The position numbers and the translations under genes were made by a program. A DNA stretch of 34,758 nt, taken from NCBI GenBank assembly GCA_021824095.1, contig JAKALQ010000012.1, forward strand, positions 1-34,758, in the 5' to 3' direction. The DNA is from Actinomycetes bacterium (GTDB lineage: Bacteria; Actinomycetota; Actinomycetes; S36-B12; UBA5976). Under the pieces are notes generated by a model. That model was not told the DNA's origin and made no database searches. It saw only the letters and a list, made by a program, of their open reading frames with translations. How positions within the stretch are numbered: position 1 is the first letter of the stretch; each line of letters starts with the position of its first letter. Shown piece after piece: positions 1 to 8,808 of this stretch.

Positions 1-2
1 CA

Positions 3-470
3 CGGGATTCGCGAGGGCTCCGTCTCTCTATGACGCCAGTAGCTGAAGTCGAGGCCAGACGGGGCGAAGCGATCATGCCCGATGTACTGAACAGCGATGG
101 AGGGTTCAGCTGGCAGGTTGCACATGCGGCATACGACCTGAAACTCGACCTCGCCGTGAATGAGCAAACTGAGTTGTGTGTTGAAGTCGAGGGTGAAGAC
201 CAAGTATCTGTCCGCTACTGCGTTCGCAGCGGCCGTATGCATGTCAGCCGGGCGGGTTCAGGGATCGTCCCAGAGGAGTTTGAGGTCTTCCTGACCGAGG
301 AGCCAAGTGACTCCCGAAGCATTCGCGTGATCTTTGATCATGGATCCATTGAATGGTTCGTCGATTCGAAGGCCGTCACTATCGGAATCCCGACTGCGTT
401 GGAACGCTTGACCATCACGGGATCGTCAGTGGTCGGCATTGGCGCAGCGCACCTCTACCCGCTCTCCTGA
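3..470 (+). CDS. GH32 family glycosidase, C-terminal end only (cut by window edge)
   Basis: The frame is open to the left edge of the window, so this is the tail of a longer gene and the internal ATG at 30 is not a true start. The first residues contain MTPVAEVEARRG, which resembles the RPVAELEALRG stretch at the junction between the five-bladed propeller and the C-terminal beta-sandwich of GH32 enzymes (levanases, invertases, sucrose-6-phosphate hydrolases). Later, IRVIFDHGSIEWFVDSKA matches the conserved GH32 C-terminal pattern LRVFVDRSSVEVFVNDG. The family hydrolyses fructosides such as sucrose or levan. The catalytic propeller lies outside the window, so substrate and localisation cannot be judged. 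A short different-frame reading of the first 33 bases ends at TGA and carries no recognisable sequence. Confidence in the family is moderate because only the less conserved domain is visible. Confidence 0.68.
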   Translation, partial: RDSRGLRLSMTPVAEVEARRGEAIMPDVLNSDGGFSWQVAHAAYDLKLDLAVNEQTELCVEVEGEDQVSVRYCVRSGRMHVSRAGSGIVPEEFEVFLTEEPSDSRSIRVIFDHGSIEWFVDSKAVTIGIPTALERLTITGSSVVGIGAAHLYPLS

Positions 471-839
471 GGGGTGAAGCCTGCGACGGAGCGTCGAGGG
501 TTGTCGTCCACATCGTGAGCAAATCGTGAGGACACGGTGACGTCGTCGGGAAGCAGCCGGGGCAGTCTGGGCCTTGTCCTCGGGAAACCGGGAACACGCC
601 GGAGGGAGTCCTCACCGGACTTCGGATCCGACATCACGGTCGCACCTCGCGCAGGGCGGCCCCCGCAAGGGGCTGTGGCGTCGCGGGGCGGTACGGGCGT
701 CGGGTTCGTCGCATCCGTCCATGACGTCGGGTGCACTCCACGGCCGGGTGGGTGTCCTGACCCGTTCCCACATCCGCGCCACACCCTCGCGATGCGACCT
801 CCGGCACTCGATCGACACATGCACCAGAGGAGTCACACC
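471..839. other. Intergenic region upstream of the sHsp gene
   Basis: This 369-base gap holds no gene I can support, although frames stay open through it because of the GC content. It contains two small hairpins: arms CGACG/CGTCG around GAG at 484-496, just after the GH32 stop, and GCCCC/GGGGC around five bases at 659-673. I found no CIRCE element (TTAGCACTC-N9-GAGTGCTAA) and no HAIR element (CTTGAGT-N7-ACTCAAG) ahead of the heat-shock gene, so its control is not explained by the two commonest heat-shock operators. Confidence 0.5.
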
Positions 840-1289
840 ATGACCCAGAGCCTCATTGCCCGGCACCGCTTCCTGGAGCCCCTCCACGACCTGCTCGGCG
901 CAGATGTGCGCGACTGGTTCGTCGGCGTCGATCGCATGATCGATGAGATGTCGGCCAAGTGGGAGGACGCGCTTGCCGGATTCAACGGTGCGGTGCACTC
1001 ATCCATCGATCGTGTCGATGACACCCACTACCGCGTCACCGTGACGGTCCCCGGCTACGCCAAGGAGGACCTGACGGTGAAGATCGTGGATGAGGACGAG
1101 CTCGTCATCAGTGGCACTCGCGAATCCACCGAGAAGGACGAGGAGCGCAAGGCGAACTTCGAGCAGCGCTACCTCCTGGCAGAGCACATGCACGTCGACG
1201 GCGCCGCATTCGCCGACGGCACGCTCACCATCGACGTCTCCTTCCCCGAACCCCCACGGGCCGAGGAGACGCTGGTCACCATCGCGTGA
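840..1289 (+). CDS. Small heat-shock protein, IbpA-like Hsp20 family
   Basis: This 149-residue protein is an ATP-independent holdase chaperone of the alpha-crystallin family, which binds unfolding proteins in the cytoplasm. The ATG at 840 is chosen because AGAGGAG lies 7 bases upstream (826-832). The N-terminal part contains FVGVDRMIDEM, like the short hydrophobic arm of IbpA/IbpB. The alpha-crystallin domain runs from about residue 56 to the end (HYRVTVTVPGYAKEDLTVKI, then FEQRYLLAEHMHVDGAAFAD). The block around FEQRYLLAEHMHV and the region after it read like the class A (IbpA) group, which is best known from proteobacteria, rather than the actinobacterial Hsp18/Acr type. The gene appears to be monocistronic, with a strong hairpin after it. 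Family assignment is firm; the subclass is an inference from motif wording. Confidence 0.85.
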   Translation: MTQSLIARHRFLEPLHDLLGADVRDWFVGVDRMIDEMSAKWEDALAGFNGAVHSSIDRVDDTHYRVTVTVPGYAKEDLTVKIVDEDELVISGTRESTEKDEERKANFEQRYLLAEHMHVDGAAFADGTLTIDVSFPEPPRAEETLVTIA

Positions 1290-1361
1290 CCGAAGACCGG
1301 ATGCCGCTGGCGTCCCGACGACCGCCCCGGTCGTGCGGCTCCCCACGGCTCCGGTCGGGGG

Positions 1362-1393
1362 CGGGGGTGCCCGTCGAGAGACGGACACCCCCG
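1362..1393 (+). terminator. Hairpin after the sHsp gene
   Basis: Arms of 14 bases (1362-1375 and 1380-1393) pair with a single C-A mismatch and enclose a GAGA tetraloop of the stable GNRA type. There is no T-tract, so it would be a U-poor intrinsic terminator or an mRNA-stabilising stem. A second smaller stem (ACGACC/GGTCGT around GCCCC) lies just before it at 1318-1334. Confidence 0.55.
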
Positions 1394-1436
1394 TCGCGCT
1401 GCCCGCACCCACACGATCCGCCCGAGGAGGGCTGCC

Positions 1437-1856
1437 ATGCACATCGCCGACACCGGCCCGGCACCGCTCGTCACCGCGATCGAGCGTCTCGCGCGTGAGA
1501 ACGCGGACTTCCGCAGCACGCTGTGGACGGGCACCAACCTGCAGATCACGCTCATGTCCATCTTGCCCGGCGCCGACATTGGCCTCGAGCAGCACCTCAC
1601 CCATGACCAGTTGCTGTGCATCGTGCGCGGCACCGCGCGCGTGCGCATGGGCCATGACGTCGACTCCCTGCAGGAGTGGTACGCGTCACCGGGTGATGTC
1701 GTCGTCGTTCCCGCCGGCATGTGGCATGACCTCGTGAGCCTCGACCCGGAACCGCTTCGCCTGTACTCCGTCTATGCCCCGCCCCAGCACGCGCACGGCA
1801 CCATCCATGTGAGCCGCGACGCCGCCCTGGCCGCGGAGGCCCCGCGCCCGAGCTGA
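1437..1856 (+). CDS. Single-domain cupin protein
   Basis: A 139-residue protein with one cupin beta-barrel. The first cupin motif appears as GLEQHLTHDQLLCIVRG (residues 49-65), with His53, His56 and Gln58 near the usual metal-ligand positions. The second motif is PGDVVVVPAGMWHDL (85-99), with His97. The later YAPPQHAHGTIHVSR stretch is typical of a widespread group of small cupins often annotated mannose-6-phosphate isomerase-like. The canonical Glu of motif 1 is replaced by Gln58, which may alter metal binding. An AGGAGG-like site lies just before the ATG. The substrate is unknown; it may be a small-molecule-binding or isomerase-type enzyme in the cytoplasm. It follows the sHsp gene with a terminator-like hairpin between them, so they are probably separate units. 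Confidence 0.72.
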   Translation: MHIADTGPAPLVTAIERLARENADFRSTLWTGTNLQITLMSILPGADIGLEQHLTHDQLLCIVRGTARVRMGHDVDSLQEWYASPGDVVVVPAGMWHDLVSLDPEPLRLYSVYAPPQHAHGTIHVSRDAALAAEAPRPS

Positions 1857-1872
1857 CGGCCAGTGCTGGCCG
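1857..1872. terminator. Palindrome between convergent cupin and thioesterase genes
   Basis: A perfect 16-bp palindrome (CGGCCAGTGCTGGCCG) begins directly after the cupin stop codon and lies 25 bp from the end of the facing thioesterase gene. It could form a short hairpin on either strand and serve as a bidirectional terminator. There is no T-tract. Confidence 0.4.
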
Positions 1873-1897
1873 ACCCGCCCTGGCCGCCCGCTGCCCG

Positions 1898-2848
1898 TCA
1901 CTGCTCGATGAGCAGTTGCTCCTCGACGGCGGCACGCATGTGCACGAGCTCGACCGCATGGGCGTCAAGGGCGCGATCCTCATCCGTCACCGGCACCCAC
2001 GAGCGCACCGGCACCGGGCGCCCGGCGTCGTCGAGCTGCACGAACATGACGAGGCAGTGCGTGGTGAGCTCGAAGCGCATGTCCGCGGGATTCGCTGATC
2101 GCACATGGACGCCGATGTGCATGCTCGTGCGGCCGGTGTGCAGCAGGCGTGCCTCGACCTCGACGAGGTCGCCGATGCGCATGGGCCGGTAGAAGCGCAC
2201 CCCGCCGGTGTAGAAGGCCACGTTGCGTGTGGAGCCCGACCACTGCGAGGCGATGACGTGCGCCGCCTCGTCGATCCAGCGCATGGCGAAGCCGCCGTGC
2301 ACCTTGCCGCCCCAGTTCACGTCCGTGGGCGCAGCCAGGAAGCGCAGCGTCGTGCGCGGGGCGGTGCCCGCATCGGTGTACTGCTGGGCGGCCATTGCCG
2401 CCTCAATGTCGGCGCGCAGCTTGATGCGGGCGATGGCGCTCTCCTGCGCGCGCACCTCGTCCGGGCTCGCCGGAATGAAGGGCGGCACTGGCACCGAGCG
2501 TCCGTCCGCGTCGACCGCGACGAAGATGACGAGGCAACTCGTGGCCCGGCGTCGCTCCCCACTGCGCGGATCCAGCGTGTCGACCGTCACCTGCAGGTGC
2601 ATGCTGCTGCGCCCCGTGTGCACCATGTGCGCGCGTACCTCGACGAGGTCGCCCGAGCGCACCGGACTGGTGAAGTGCACGTTGCCCACGTACGCCGTCA
2701 CCGTGGCGCCGGAGCACCAGCCGACGGCGAGCGCGTAGCTGGCCTTGTCGATCCACTCGAGCACGACGCCGGCGTCCACATTGCCCGAGTACCCGATGTT
2801 CGTGGGGGCGGCGAGGAAGCGCAGGGTGATCTCGTGCGGTCGTGACAT
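1898..2848 (-). CDS. Acyl-CoA thioesterase with two hotdog domains
   Basis: This 316-residue protein hydrolyses acyl-CoA thioesters to free acid and CoA. It is an internal duplication: residues about 8-120 and 167-281 each start with TLRFLAAPT and continue as a hotdog fold. The second copy keeps the family motif KVHGGFAMRWIDEAAH (182-197). The first copy reads NVDAGVVLEWIDKASY, so the His of HGG is Asp there while the WID element is kept. Two-domain hotdog thioesterases of the ACOT7/YciA type often use only part of each half for catalysis. The ATG at 2848 is chosen because AGGGTGG lies upstream; longer in-frame starts would run into the neighbouring divergent gene's leader. It is divergent from the MFS gene and convergent with the cupin gene. 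Confidence 0.82.
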   Translation of the reverse strand: MSRPHEITLRFLAAPTNIGYSGNVDAGVVLEWIDKASYALAVGWCSGATVTAYVGNVHFTSPVRSGDLVEVRAHMVHTGRSSMHLQVTVDTLDPRSGERRRATSCLVIFVAVDADGRSVPVPPFIPASPDEVRAQESAIARIKLRADIEAAMAAQQYTDAGTAPRTTLRFLAAPTDVNWGGKVHGGFAMRWIDEAAHVIASQWSGSTRNVAFYTGGVRFYRPMRIGDLVEVEARLLHTGRTSMHIGVHVRSANPADMRFELTTHCLVMFVQLDDAGRPVPVRSWVPVTDEDRALDAHAVELVHMRAAVEEQLLIEQ

Positions 2849-2946
2849 GCCTGCCACCCTACGGCCGGTGGTGTGGGAGCGGGAACGCCGGAGCACCCGT
2901 TTTGCGTTGCACCCCAGCAGGAGCACGATGCATGCGGGAGGCGACC

Positions 2947-4662
2947 ATGGACGACCGGTGGATGACGACAGGTGAGGGCCACCCACGACGCTGGCGCATC
3001 CTCGCCGTGCTCGTCGTGAGCCTGCTCATGACGGTGCTCGACAACAGCGTGCTCAACATCGCCCTGCCGACCATGCAGCGCGACCTGCACGCGTCGCAGA
3101 GCGACCTCGTGTGGGCGGTCGACTCCTACGTGCTCGCCTTCGCGGCCCTGCTCTTCACGTGGGGTGTGCTCGGTGACCGCATCGGACGCAAGAAGGTGCT
3201 CCTCACCGGCATGCTCGTGTTCGGTGCCGCCTCCGCCACCGCCGCCTTCTCGTCGAGCACCGGCATGCTCATCTCGATGCGCACCATCATGGGCATCGTC
3301 GGTGCGGCCGTGCTGCCGACGACGCTCGCCATCATCACCGTCGTCTTCCCGCCGCACGAGCGCGGCCGTGCCATCGGCATGTGGGCTGGCGCCGTGGGTG
3401 GCGCCATCGCGCTCGGCCCGGTGCTCGGCGGCCTGCTGCTCGAGCACCCGGAGTGGACGCACTGGCTCACCGGCAACGACTGGGGCTCGGTGTTCCTCAT
3501 CAACGTGCCGATCGTCATCATCGGCGCCACCGGCATCTGGCGTGAGGTGCCCGAGACGCGCAACCCCCACCCCGGGCGCCTCGACATCACCGGACTCGTC
3601 GTGTCCGTGGTCGGCCTGGTGTCGCTCGTGTACGGCATCATCCACGCGTCCCAGACGCAGTCGTGGACCGACCGCATGGTCGTCATCCCCATCATCGTCG
3701 GCGTGCTCATCCTCGCGGGCTTCGTCATCACCGAGGCCCGCAGCGACCATGCCAGCTTCGACGTCTCCCTGTTCCGCAACCGCGGCTACAGCGTGAGCCT
3801 CACTGCCGTGAGCCTGGCCTTCTTCGCCATGTCCGGCGTCACGTTCACGCTGCCCTTCTACTTCCAGGTGGTGCGCGGCTACAGCACGCTCGCCGCCGGT
3901 TTCGCCTTCCTGCCCTTCGCCGTCGGCCAGTTACTCGCGGCACCGCGCAGTGCGCGCATGGTGGGGCGCTTCGGCTTCCGGCCGGTCATGACGGTGGGCC
4001 TGCTCATCGTGTCGACAGCCCTGCTCCTGCTCACGCGCCTCTCGATCGACACCCCGATCTGGCAGCTGCTGCTCATCTTCTTCATCTACGGCCTCGGCAT
4101 GGGCAACGTCATGGCACCGGGCACCTCGCTCATGCAGAACGTGCTGCCCCTCGCGCGCGCCGGCGCGGGATCTGCGGTGCAGAACACCGTGCGCCAGGTG
4201 GCGGGTGCCCTGGGCATCGCCATCATCGGCACGGTGCTCTCGACGCAGTACTCCAATGCGGTGGCCCCCGTGCTCGACCGGCTCAGCATGCTCCCGGGCT
4301 CAGTACGCGGCCTGGCGTCACAGTCCATCGTGACGACGCAGGCCGTCATCACGCAGGCACAGGCGCAGGGGCTGCCCGCATCGGCGGCCACGTCGGCCAC
4401 CGCAGGCGCCTTCGACGCCTTCATCACCGCCACCCACGTGACGCTCACCATCTCGTTCGTGGCGCTGTTCCTCGGCGCCATCCTCATCGCCACGTTGCTG
4501 CCGAAGATCCAGGCTCCCACGCAGGGTGGTGCCGGCCATGGCGGTCCCCGTCCTGCAGCACCGTCCCCCGCCAACGCCGATGACACCAACACCCTCATGC
4601 AGCGCGAGGCCGACGCCTACGCGGCGGAACTGGCCGAGGAGGTCGACGGCCGCGAATCGTGA
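2947..4662 (+). CDS. MFS multidrug exporter, DHA2 (EmrB/QacA) family
   Basis: A 571-residue membrane protein, the usual length for 14-helix drug:H+ antiporters. TM1 carries motif D1 (LDNSVLNIALP, residues 31-41), motif A follows as GDRIGRKK (76-83), and the antiporter motif C is GAVGGAIALGPVLGG (148-162). These identify a proton-coupled efflux pump of the plasma membrane with drug or metabolite substrates. The C-terminal tail (about 525-571) is hydrophilic and acidic, probably cytoplasmic. The ATG at 2947 has GGGAGG 5 bases upstream; an ATG at 2932 is also in frame but has a weaker ribosome site. No TetR- or MarR-type regulator gene is adjacent. The specific substrate cannot be told from sequence. 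Confidence 0.88.
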   Translation: MDDRWMTTGEGHPRRWRILAVLVVSLLMTVLDNSVLNIALPTMQRDLHASQSDLVWAVDSYVLAFAALLFTWGVLGDRIGRKKVLLTGMLVFGAASATAAFSSSTGMLISMRTIMGIVGAAVLPTTLAIITVVFPPHERGRAIGMWAGAVGGAIALGPVLGGLLLEHPEWTHWLTGNDWGSVFLINVPIVIIGATGIWREVPETRNPHPGRLDITGLVVSVVGLVSLVYGIIHASQTQSWTDRMVVIPIIVGVLILAGFVITEARSDHASFDVSLFRNRGYSVSLTAVSLAFFAMSGVTFTLPFYFQVVRGYSTLAAGFAFLPFAVGQLLAAPRSARMVGRFGFRPVMTVGLLIVSTALLLLTRLSIDTPIWQLLLIFFIYGLGMGNVMAPGTSLMQNVLPLARAGAGSAVQNTVRQVAGALGIAIIGTVLSTQYSNAVAPVLDRLSMLPGSVRGLASQSIVTTQAVITQAQAQGLPASAATSATAGAFDAFITATHVTLTISFVALFLGAILIATLLPKIQAPTQGGAGHGGPRPAAPSPANADDTNTLMQREADAYAAELAEEVDGRES

Positions 4663-4725
4663 CCATCGTCGTACCTGCCATCCGCGCTGGTCGGCGTACC
4701 GTCGGTGGTGCACGGAGGTGACCCA

Positions 4726-5646
4726 GTGGACGTGACAGGCAAGCGCATCGCGATCGCGCTCGGCGGTGGTGGGGCGCGAGGCGCAGCCCACATCGGTGCC
4801 ATCGACGAGTTGGAGCGACGTGGCGCGCGCATCGTCGCCATCGCCGGTACGTCGATGGGTGCCGTCGTGGGCGGCATCCATGCCGTCGGTCGGCTCGAGG
4901 AGTATGCGACCTGGCTGGCATCCCTCACGCACCGTGACGTCCTACGACTGCTTGACCCATCGCTGCGATCACCCGGCATGATCGCCGGAGAGAAGGTGAT
5001 GGCGCGCATCCGCGACCTCATCGGCCAGGTGCGCATCGAGGACCTGCCGCTGCCCTACACCGCGGTGGCCACCGACCTCGTCGCCGGCAAGGAGGTGTGG
5101 TTCCAATCCGGCAGCCTCGAGACGGCCATCCGCGCCTCCATCGCCCTGCCGAGTGTGTTCACGCCCCTCGTCCACGAGGGCCGGGTGCTCGCCGATGGCG
5201 GCCTGCTCAACCTCGTGCCCGTCACCCCGCTCGCCTCGGTGCACGCCGACCTGCTTGTCGCTGTCTCCGTGGGTGGGGCGCCGCGCGGCTCGCTCGGTCG
5301 CGACCCCGACGATGCTGTGGAGTCGGCGCGTCGCAGCGCCCAGCATGCGCGTGACGCCGACATGCTGCAGCGCATCAAGGCGCGCCTCGGCTGGGAGCGA
5401 TCGGGCCCCACTGAGCCGGTCGCGGAGGGCGAGCAGGGCACCCCGGTGAGCGTGCGCACCCTCGACATCATGGAGCTCTCGCTGCAGGCCATGCAGCGCA
5501 TGATCACGCGCTACCAGATGGCCAACTACCCGGCGGACGTCGTCATCGAGTTGCCCGCGGATGCCTGCGGCACCATGGAGTTCCACCGCTCACGCGAGCT
5601 CATCGCGATGGGACGGGCCGAGACGGCGCGTGTGCTCGACGCCTAG
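4726..5646 (+). CDS. Patatin-like phospholipase family protein
   Basis: A 306-residue serine hydrolase of the patatin/RssA/NTE group, acting on phospholipid or other acyl esters. The oxyanion-hole motif GGGGARG is at residues 13-19, the nucleophile elbow GTSMG gives Ser43, and DGG at 157-159 gives the catalytic Asp of the Ser-Asp dyad. No signal peptide or membrane helix is evident, so it is probably cytoplasmic or peripheral. The GTG at 4726 is preferred because GGAGG sits 7 bases upstream (4714-4718); an upstream GTG at 4705 is in frame but has no such site. It lies 63 bp after the MFS gene on the same strand and could be co-transcribed. It converges with the DUF3048 lipoprotein gene, only 42 bp away. 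Confidence 0.87.
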   Translation: MDVTGKRIAIALGGGGARGAAHIGAIDELERRGARIVAIAGTSMGAVVGGIHAVGRLEEYATWLASLTHRDVLRLLDPSLRSPGMIAGEKVMARIRDLIGQVRIEDLPLPYTAVATDLVAGKEVWFQSGSLETAIRASIALPSVFTPLVHEGRVLADGGLLNLVPVTPLASVHADLLVAVSVGGAPRGSLGRDPDDAVESARRSAQHARDADMLQRIKARLGWERSGPTEPVAEGEQGTPVSVRTLDIMELSLQAMQRMITRYQMANYPADVVIELPADACGTMEFHRSRELIAMGRAETARVLDA

Positions 5647-5688
5647 CGGCGTCCCCTCCTGCTGCGGTCCGCGAGCGCGTGCGCCGCG

Positions 5689-6810
5689 TCAGCCCGTCGT
5701 TGCGCTCGCCGTGGCGGTGTCCGGCTGTGCCGGCGCAGGCGTCTGCAGGTGCACAGTGCCGAGGTCGGTGACGACGAGCCACCACGTGTTGCCGGGGCGC
5801 AGGGCGATCTCGTGCCCCTGGGCGTCGAACCATCGTGGGAGGGCGAACTTCGTCGGACGCTGCCAGGTGGCGGGGATGGCCATGCCGTCGACGAGCACCA
5901 TGCCGCGCCCGCTGCCGACGGTCTGCGGGTACGGGGTCCGCGCACCGAACTTGTCACCGAACTCGCTGGCCAGCAGGTGCGATTCCATGATGACGACGTT
6001 CGTGGTGTACGCCCGCTCGGTGTGCCGGTTGGCGTCGATCTGCGTCATGAGGGGCTGGCCGTAGACGTCGATGCCCCAGCGCTTGCCCTTCGCGTCCCAG
6101 ATGAAGGACTTCTGTGACGCGGGCCAGTCGATGCGGGCGCTCGTGATGGCGGTGCCGGAGTCGGTGGCCGTGGCGTCGATGCGCCAGTAGGCGGTGGAGT
6201 CGAGGCGGGCCGTCGAGGAGTCGCTCACGCGCGTGAGCAGTTGCTGCACATTGGCCACGTAGTTGTGCGGTGCCTGACGATCACTCAGTCGGTAGTAGCC
6301 GGTGCCGCCTTGCGGGGCGCCGATCATCTGCATGCGCGTTGCCTGCAGGTAGGGCACGAGCTTGGCCTGTGACCCGGAGTAGGCGAAGAGCGGGTCACCG
6401 AAGGCCGGCGCCAGGTCGGTGTCGGTGATGCGGGCCGAGCGGATGGGGCCGATGATGTCGGGCAGTGTGCCGTTGTAGACGGCGAAGAGTCGGGTGAGGC
6501 CGCCCTCGACCGGCTCCACGAGCACCATGTCCGTCTGGTTCAGATGGAACTGGGGGCGGGCCTCGGGGAGGTCGTCGATCTTCACGATGAGCACCGGCGC
6601 GTTGGGGTCGGTGCAGGCGCCGGTGAGCGGCGACGTGTGCGCACAGGTGGGCGTCGGGCTCGCTGTGGCCTTGGCAGTGCTTGCCTTCGGCGCCGTCGGC
6701 GTCGTCGAGGCCGAGGGGGTGGGGCCGCATCCGGCGAGGGCCAGACCGGCGATGATGATGGTGCCGCCGAGCCCGATGAGGCCGACCGCCGACCAGCGTC
6801 GCGCATCCAT
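5689..6810 (-). CDS. DUF3048 (YerB-like) lipoprotein
   Basis: A 373-residue exported lipoprotein. The N terminus has charged residues, a hydrophobic core and the lipobox LAGC with Cys28, followed by a Ser/Thr/Pro/Ala-rich linker to about residue 65. The mature domain begins near [15 protein letters not shown] and continues with [20 protein letters not shown] and [10 protein letters not shown], which are typical of DUF3048 (Bacillus YerB). The C-terminal half, with [16 protein letters not shown] and later [16 protein letters not shown], fits the second domain of the same family. The biochemical function of the family is unknown; a cell-envelope role is likely. The start is set at 6810 because a TACTGT -10-like hexamer lies exactly 6 bases before the ATG, as expected for a leaderless mRNA. 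It is divergent from ilvD. Confidence 0.85.
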   Translation of the reverse strand: MDARRWSAVGLIGLGGTIIIAGLALAGCGPTPSASTTPTAPKASTAKATASPTPTCAHTSPLTGACTDPNAPVLIVKIDDLPEARPQFHLNQTDMVLVEPVEGGLTRLFAVYNGTLPDIIGPIRSARITDTDLAPAFGDPLFAYSGSQAKLVPYLQATRMQMIGAPQGGTGYYRLSDRQAPHNYVANVQQLLTRVSDSSTARLDSTAYWRIDATATDSGTAITSARIDWPASQKSFIWDAKGKRWGIDVYGQPLMTQIDANRHTERAYTTNVVIMESHLLASEFGDKFGARTPYPQTVGSGRGMVLVDGMAIPATWQRPTKFALPRWFDAQGHEIALRPGNTWWLVVTDLGTVHLQTPAPAQPDTATASATTG

Positions 6811-6816
6811 GCCCCT

Positions 6817-6822
6817 ACAGTA
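6817..6822 (-). promoter_or_regulatory. Putative -10 of the DUF3048 gene (leaderless)
   Basis: On the minus strand TACTGT (TANNNT class) ends 6 bases before the ATG at 6810, which would place transcription start at the start codon. No clear -35 is visible. Confidence 0.4.
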
Positions 6823-6854
6823 TTGGCACACAACGCACCCCTCCGGAGGCCCCC

Positions 6855-8702
6855 ATGCCGGCGTATCGCTCCTGGACGTCCACCCACGGCCGCAACATGG
6901 CCGGTGCTCGCGCGCTGTGGCGTGCCACCGGCGTGAAGGACGGTGACTTCGGCAAGCCGATCATCGCGGTCGTGAACTCGTTCACGCAGTTCGTGCCCGG
7001 TCACGTGCACCTCAAGGACCTGGGCCAGCTCGTCGCGCGCGAGATCGAGGCGGCGGGCGGCATCGCCAAGGAGTTCAACACCATCGCGGTCGACGACGGC
7101 ATCGCCATGGGCCACGGCGGCATGCTCTACTCGCTGCCGAGCCGCGATCTCATCGCCGACTCCGTCGAGTACATGGTGAACGCGCACACGGCCGACGCCA
7201 TGGTGTGCATCTCCAACTGCGACAAGATCACGCCCGGCATGCTCATGGCCGCGATGCGCCTCAACATCCCCGCCGTGTTTGTGAGCGGTGGGCCCATGGA
7301 GGCCGGCAAGGTGGTGTGGAACGACGCGCCGCGCAAGCTCGACCTCATCGACGCGATCGTCGAGGCAGCGGACGATGCCGTCAGTGATGAGGCGGTGCTC
7401 GCGATCGAGCAGAGCGCCTGCCCCACCTGCGGGTCGTGCTCCGGCATGTTCACAGCCAACTCCATGAACTGCCTCACCGAGGCGCTGGGGTTGTCCCTGC
7501 CCGGCAACGGATCCACGCTGGCCACGCACGCGGATCGCAAGGAGCTGTTCCTGCGCGCTGGGCGCCTCATCGTCGAGAACACGCGTCGCTGGTACGAGCA
7601 GGATGACGCGTCCGTGCTGCCGCGCACGATCGCCTCGTTCGAGGCCTTCGAGAACGCCATGACGCTCGACATCGCGATGGGTGGCTCGACGAACACCGTG
7701 CTGCACCTGCTCGCTGCCGCGCAGGAGGCGGGCGTCGACTTCACGATGGCCGACATCGACCGACTGTCACGCGTGGTGCCGCACCTGTCGAAGGTCGCGC
7801 CCTCCACGCCGCTCGTGCACATGGAGGACGTGCACCGCGCCGGTGGCGTCATGGGCATCCTCGGCGAGCTCGCGCGGGCCGGCAAGCTGCACCTCGACCG
7901 GCCGACCGTGCACTCGCGCACCCTCGGCGAGGCACTCGAGCACTGGGACATCGTCACCACGCAGGACGAGTCGGTTCGCACCTTCTTCCGCGCTGCCCCC
8001 GGTGGGGTGCCGACGCAGGTGGCCTTCTCGCAGGATCGCCGGTGGGATGCCGTCGACGATGACCGGGCGAAGGGGGCGATCCGTGATCTGGAGCACGCCT
8101 TCTCGCAGGACGGCGGCCTGGCGGTGCTCTTCGGCAACATCGCCGAGAAGGGCTGCATCGTGAAGACGGCGGGTGTGGCTCAGGAGCTGCACCACTTCAG
8201 TGGTCCGGCGAAGGTGTTCCACAGCCAGGAGGAGGCCGTCGAGGCCATCCTGAACAACCGCGTCCAGGCCGGTGACTGCGTCGTCATCCGCTACGAGGGC
8301 CCTCGTGGTGGGCCGGGCATGCAGGAGATGCTGTACCCCACGTCCTACATCAAGGCGAAGGGGCTCGGGAAGGCGTGCGCGCTCATCACCGACGGGCGCT
8401 TCAGTGGTGGCACGTCCGGCCTGTCGATCGGGCACGTGTCGCCGGAGGCCGCGTCAGGTGGGGCCATTGCGCTCATCGAGGACGGCGACACGATCGTCAT
8501 CGACATCCCGTCACGGTCGATCCGCGTCGATGTGGGCGATGACGAGCTGGCGCGCCGTCGGGCCGCGATGGAGGCTCGTGGTGCCGACGCCTGGAAGCCG
8601 GTCGGCCGCGAGCGCCCCGTTTCGACCGCCCTCAAGGTGTACGCGTCCATGGTGACGAGCGCCGACACTGGCGCCGTGCGCGACGTAACCAAGCTGGGCT
8701 AG
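6855..8702 (+). CDS. ilvD: Dihydroxy-acid dehydratase
   Basis: A 615-residue enzyme of branched-chain amino-acid biosynthesis that converts 2,3-dihydroxy-3-methylbutanoate or -pentanoate to the 2-oxo acid. Iron-sulfur cluster ligands are visible: Cys122 in [11 protein letters not shown] and Cys195 in [11 protein letters not shown]; the Mg-binding region [11 protein letters not shown] is at 79-89. The full length matches the family, and GGAGG lies 5 bases before the ATG. Long stretches near the N terminus ([37 protein letters not shown]) resemble the Escherichia coli enzyme more than I expect of an actinobacterial IlvD, which suggests either a different subclade or past transfer. No other ilv or leu gene is in the window. 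It ends 12 bp before a 41-bp palindromic repeat. Confidence 0.97.
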   Translation: MPAYRSWTSTHGRNMAGARALWRATGVKDGDFGKPIIAVVNSFTQFVPGHVHLKDLGQLVAREIEAAGGIAKEFNTIAVDDGIAMGHGGMLYSLPSRDLIADSVEYMVNAHTADAMVCISNCDKITPGMLMAAMRLNIPAVFVSGGPMEAGKVVWNDAPRKLDLIDAIVEAADDAVSDEAVLAIEQSACPTCGSCSGMFTANSMNCLTEALGLSLPGNGSTLATHADRKELFLRAGRLIVENTRRWYEQDDASVLPRTIASFEAFENAMTLDIAMGGSTNTVLHLLAAAQEAGVDFTMADIDRLSRVVPHLSKVAPSTPLVHMEDVHRAGGVMGILGELARAGKLHLDRPTVHSRTLGEALEHWDIVTTQDESVRTFFRAAPGGVPTQVAFSQDRRWDAVDDDRAKGAIRDLEHAFSQDGGLAVLFGNIAEKGCIVKTAGVAQELHHFSGPAKVFHSQEEAVEAILNNRVQAGDCVVIRYEGPRGGPGMQEMLYPTSYIKAKGLGKACALITDGRFSGGTSGLSIGHVSPEAASGGAIALIEDGDTIVIDIPSRSIRVDVGDDELARRRAAMEARGADAWKPVGRERPVSTALKVYASMVTSADTGAVRDVTKLG

Positions 8703-8714
8703 TTGCCGCCGCCC

Positions 8715-8755
8715 GTGTACGCAGATTCACCACTTCCCGGTCAATCTGCGTACAC
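8715..8755. repeat. 41-bp palindromic repeat, copy 1 (downstream end of the DUF559 unit)
   Basis: The arms GTGTACGCAGATT and AATCTGCGTACAC are perfect reverse complements, and an inner ACC/GGT pair extends the stem after one mismatch around a 7-base loop. It lies between the convergent stops of ilvD and the DUF559 gene, so it may also act as a bidirectional terminator. Two further 41-bp copies lie upstream of the DUF559 gene at 9791 and 9842. Confidence 0.9.
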
Positions 8756-8808
8756 GCGGGACGTTGTGTTCGGATTCTGGCCAGTTTCTGGCGCTTTCCA
8801 GCACACGG

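Noticed and set aside
1-33. Short frame-1 reading ending at TGA as the tail of the upstream gene
   Set aside because: Frame 3 is open from the edge and carries GH32-like sequence before the first ATG, so it is the real coding frame.
8714-8756. The 41-bp palindrome after ilvD as a simple terminator only
   Set aside because: Two more copies of the same length occur upstream of the DUF559 gene, where a terminator is not expected, so a repeat-element explanation fits better.
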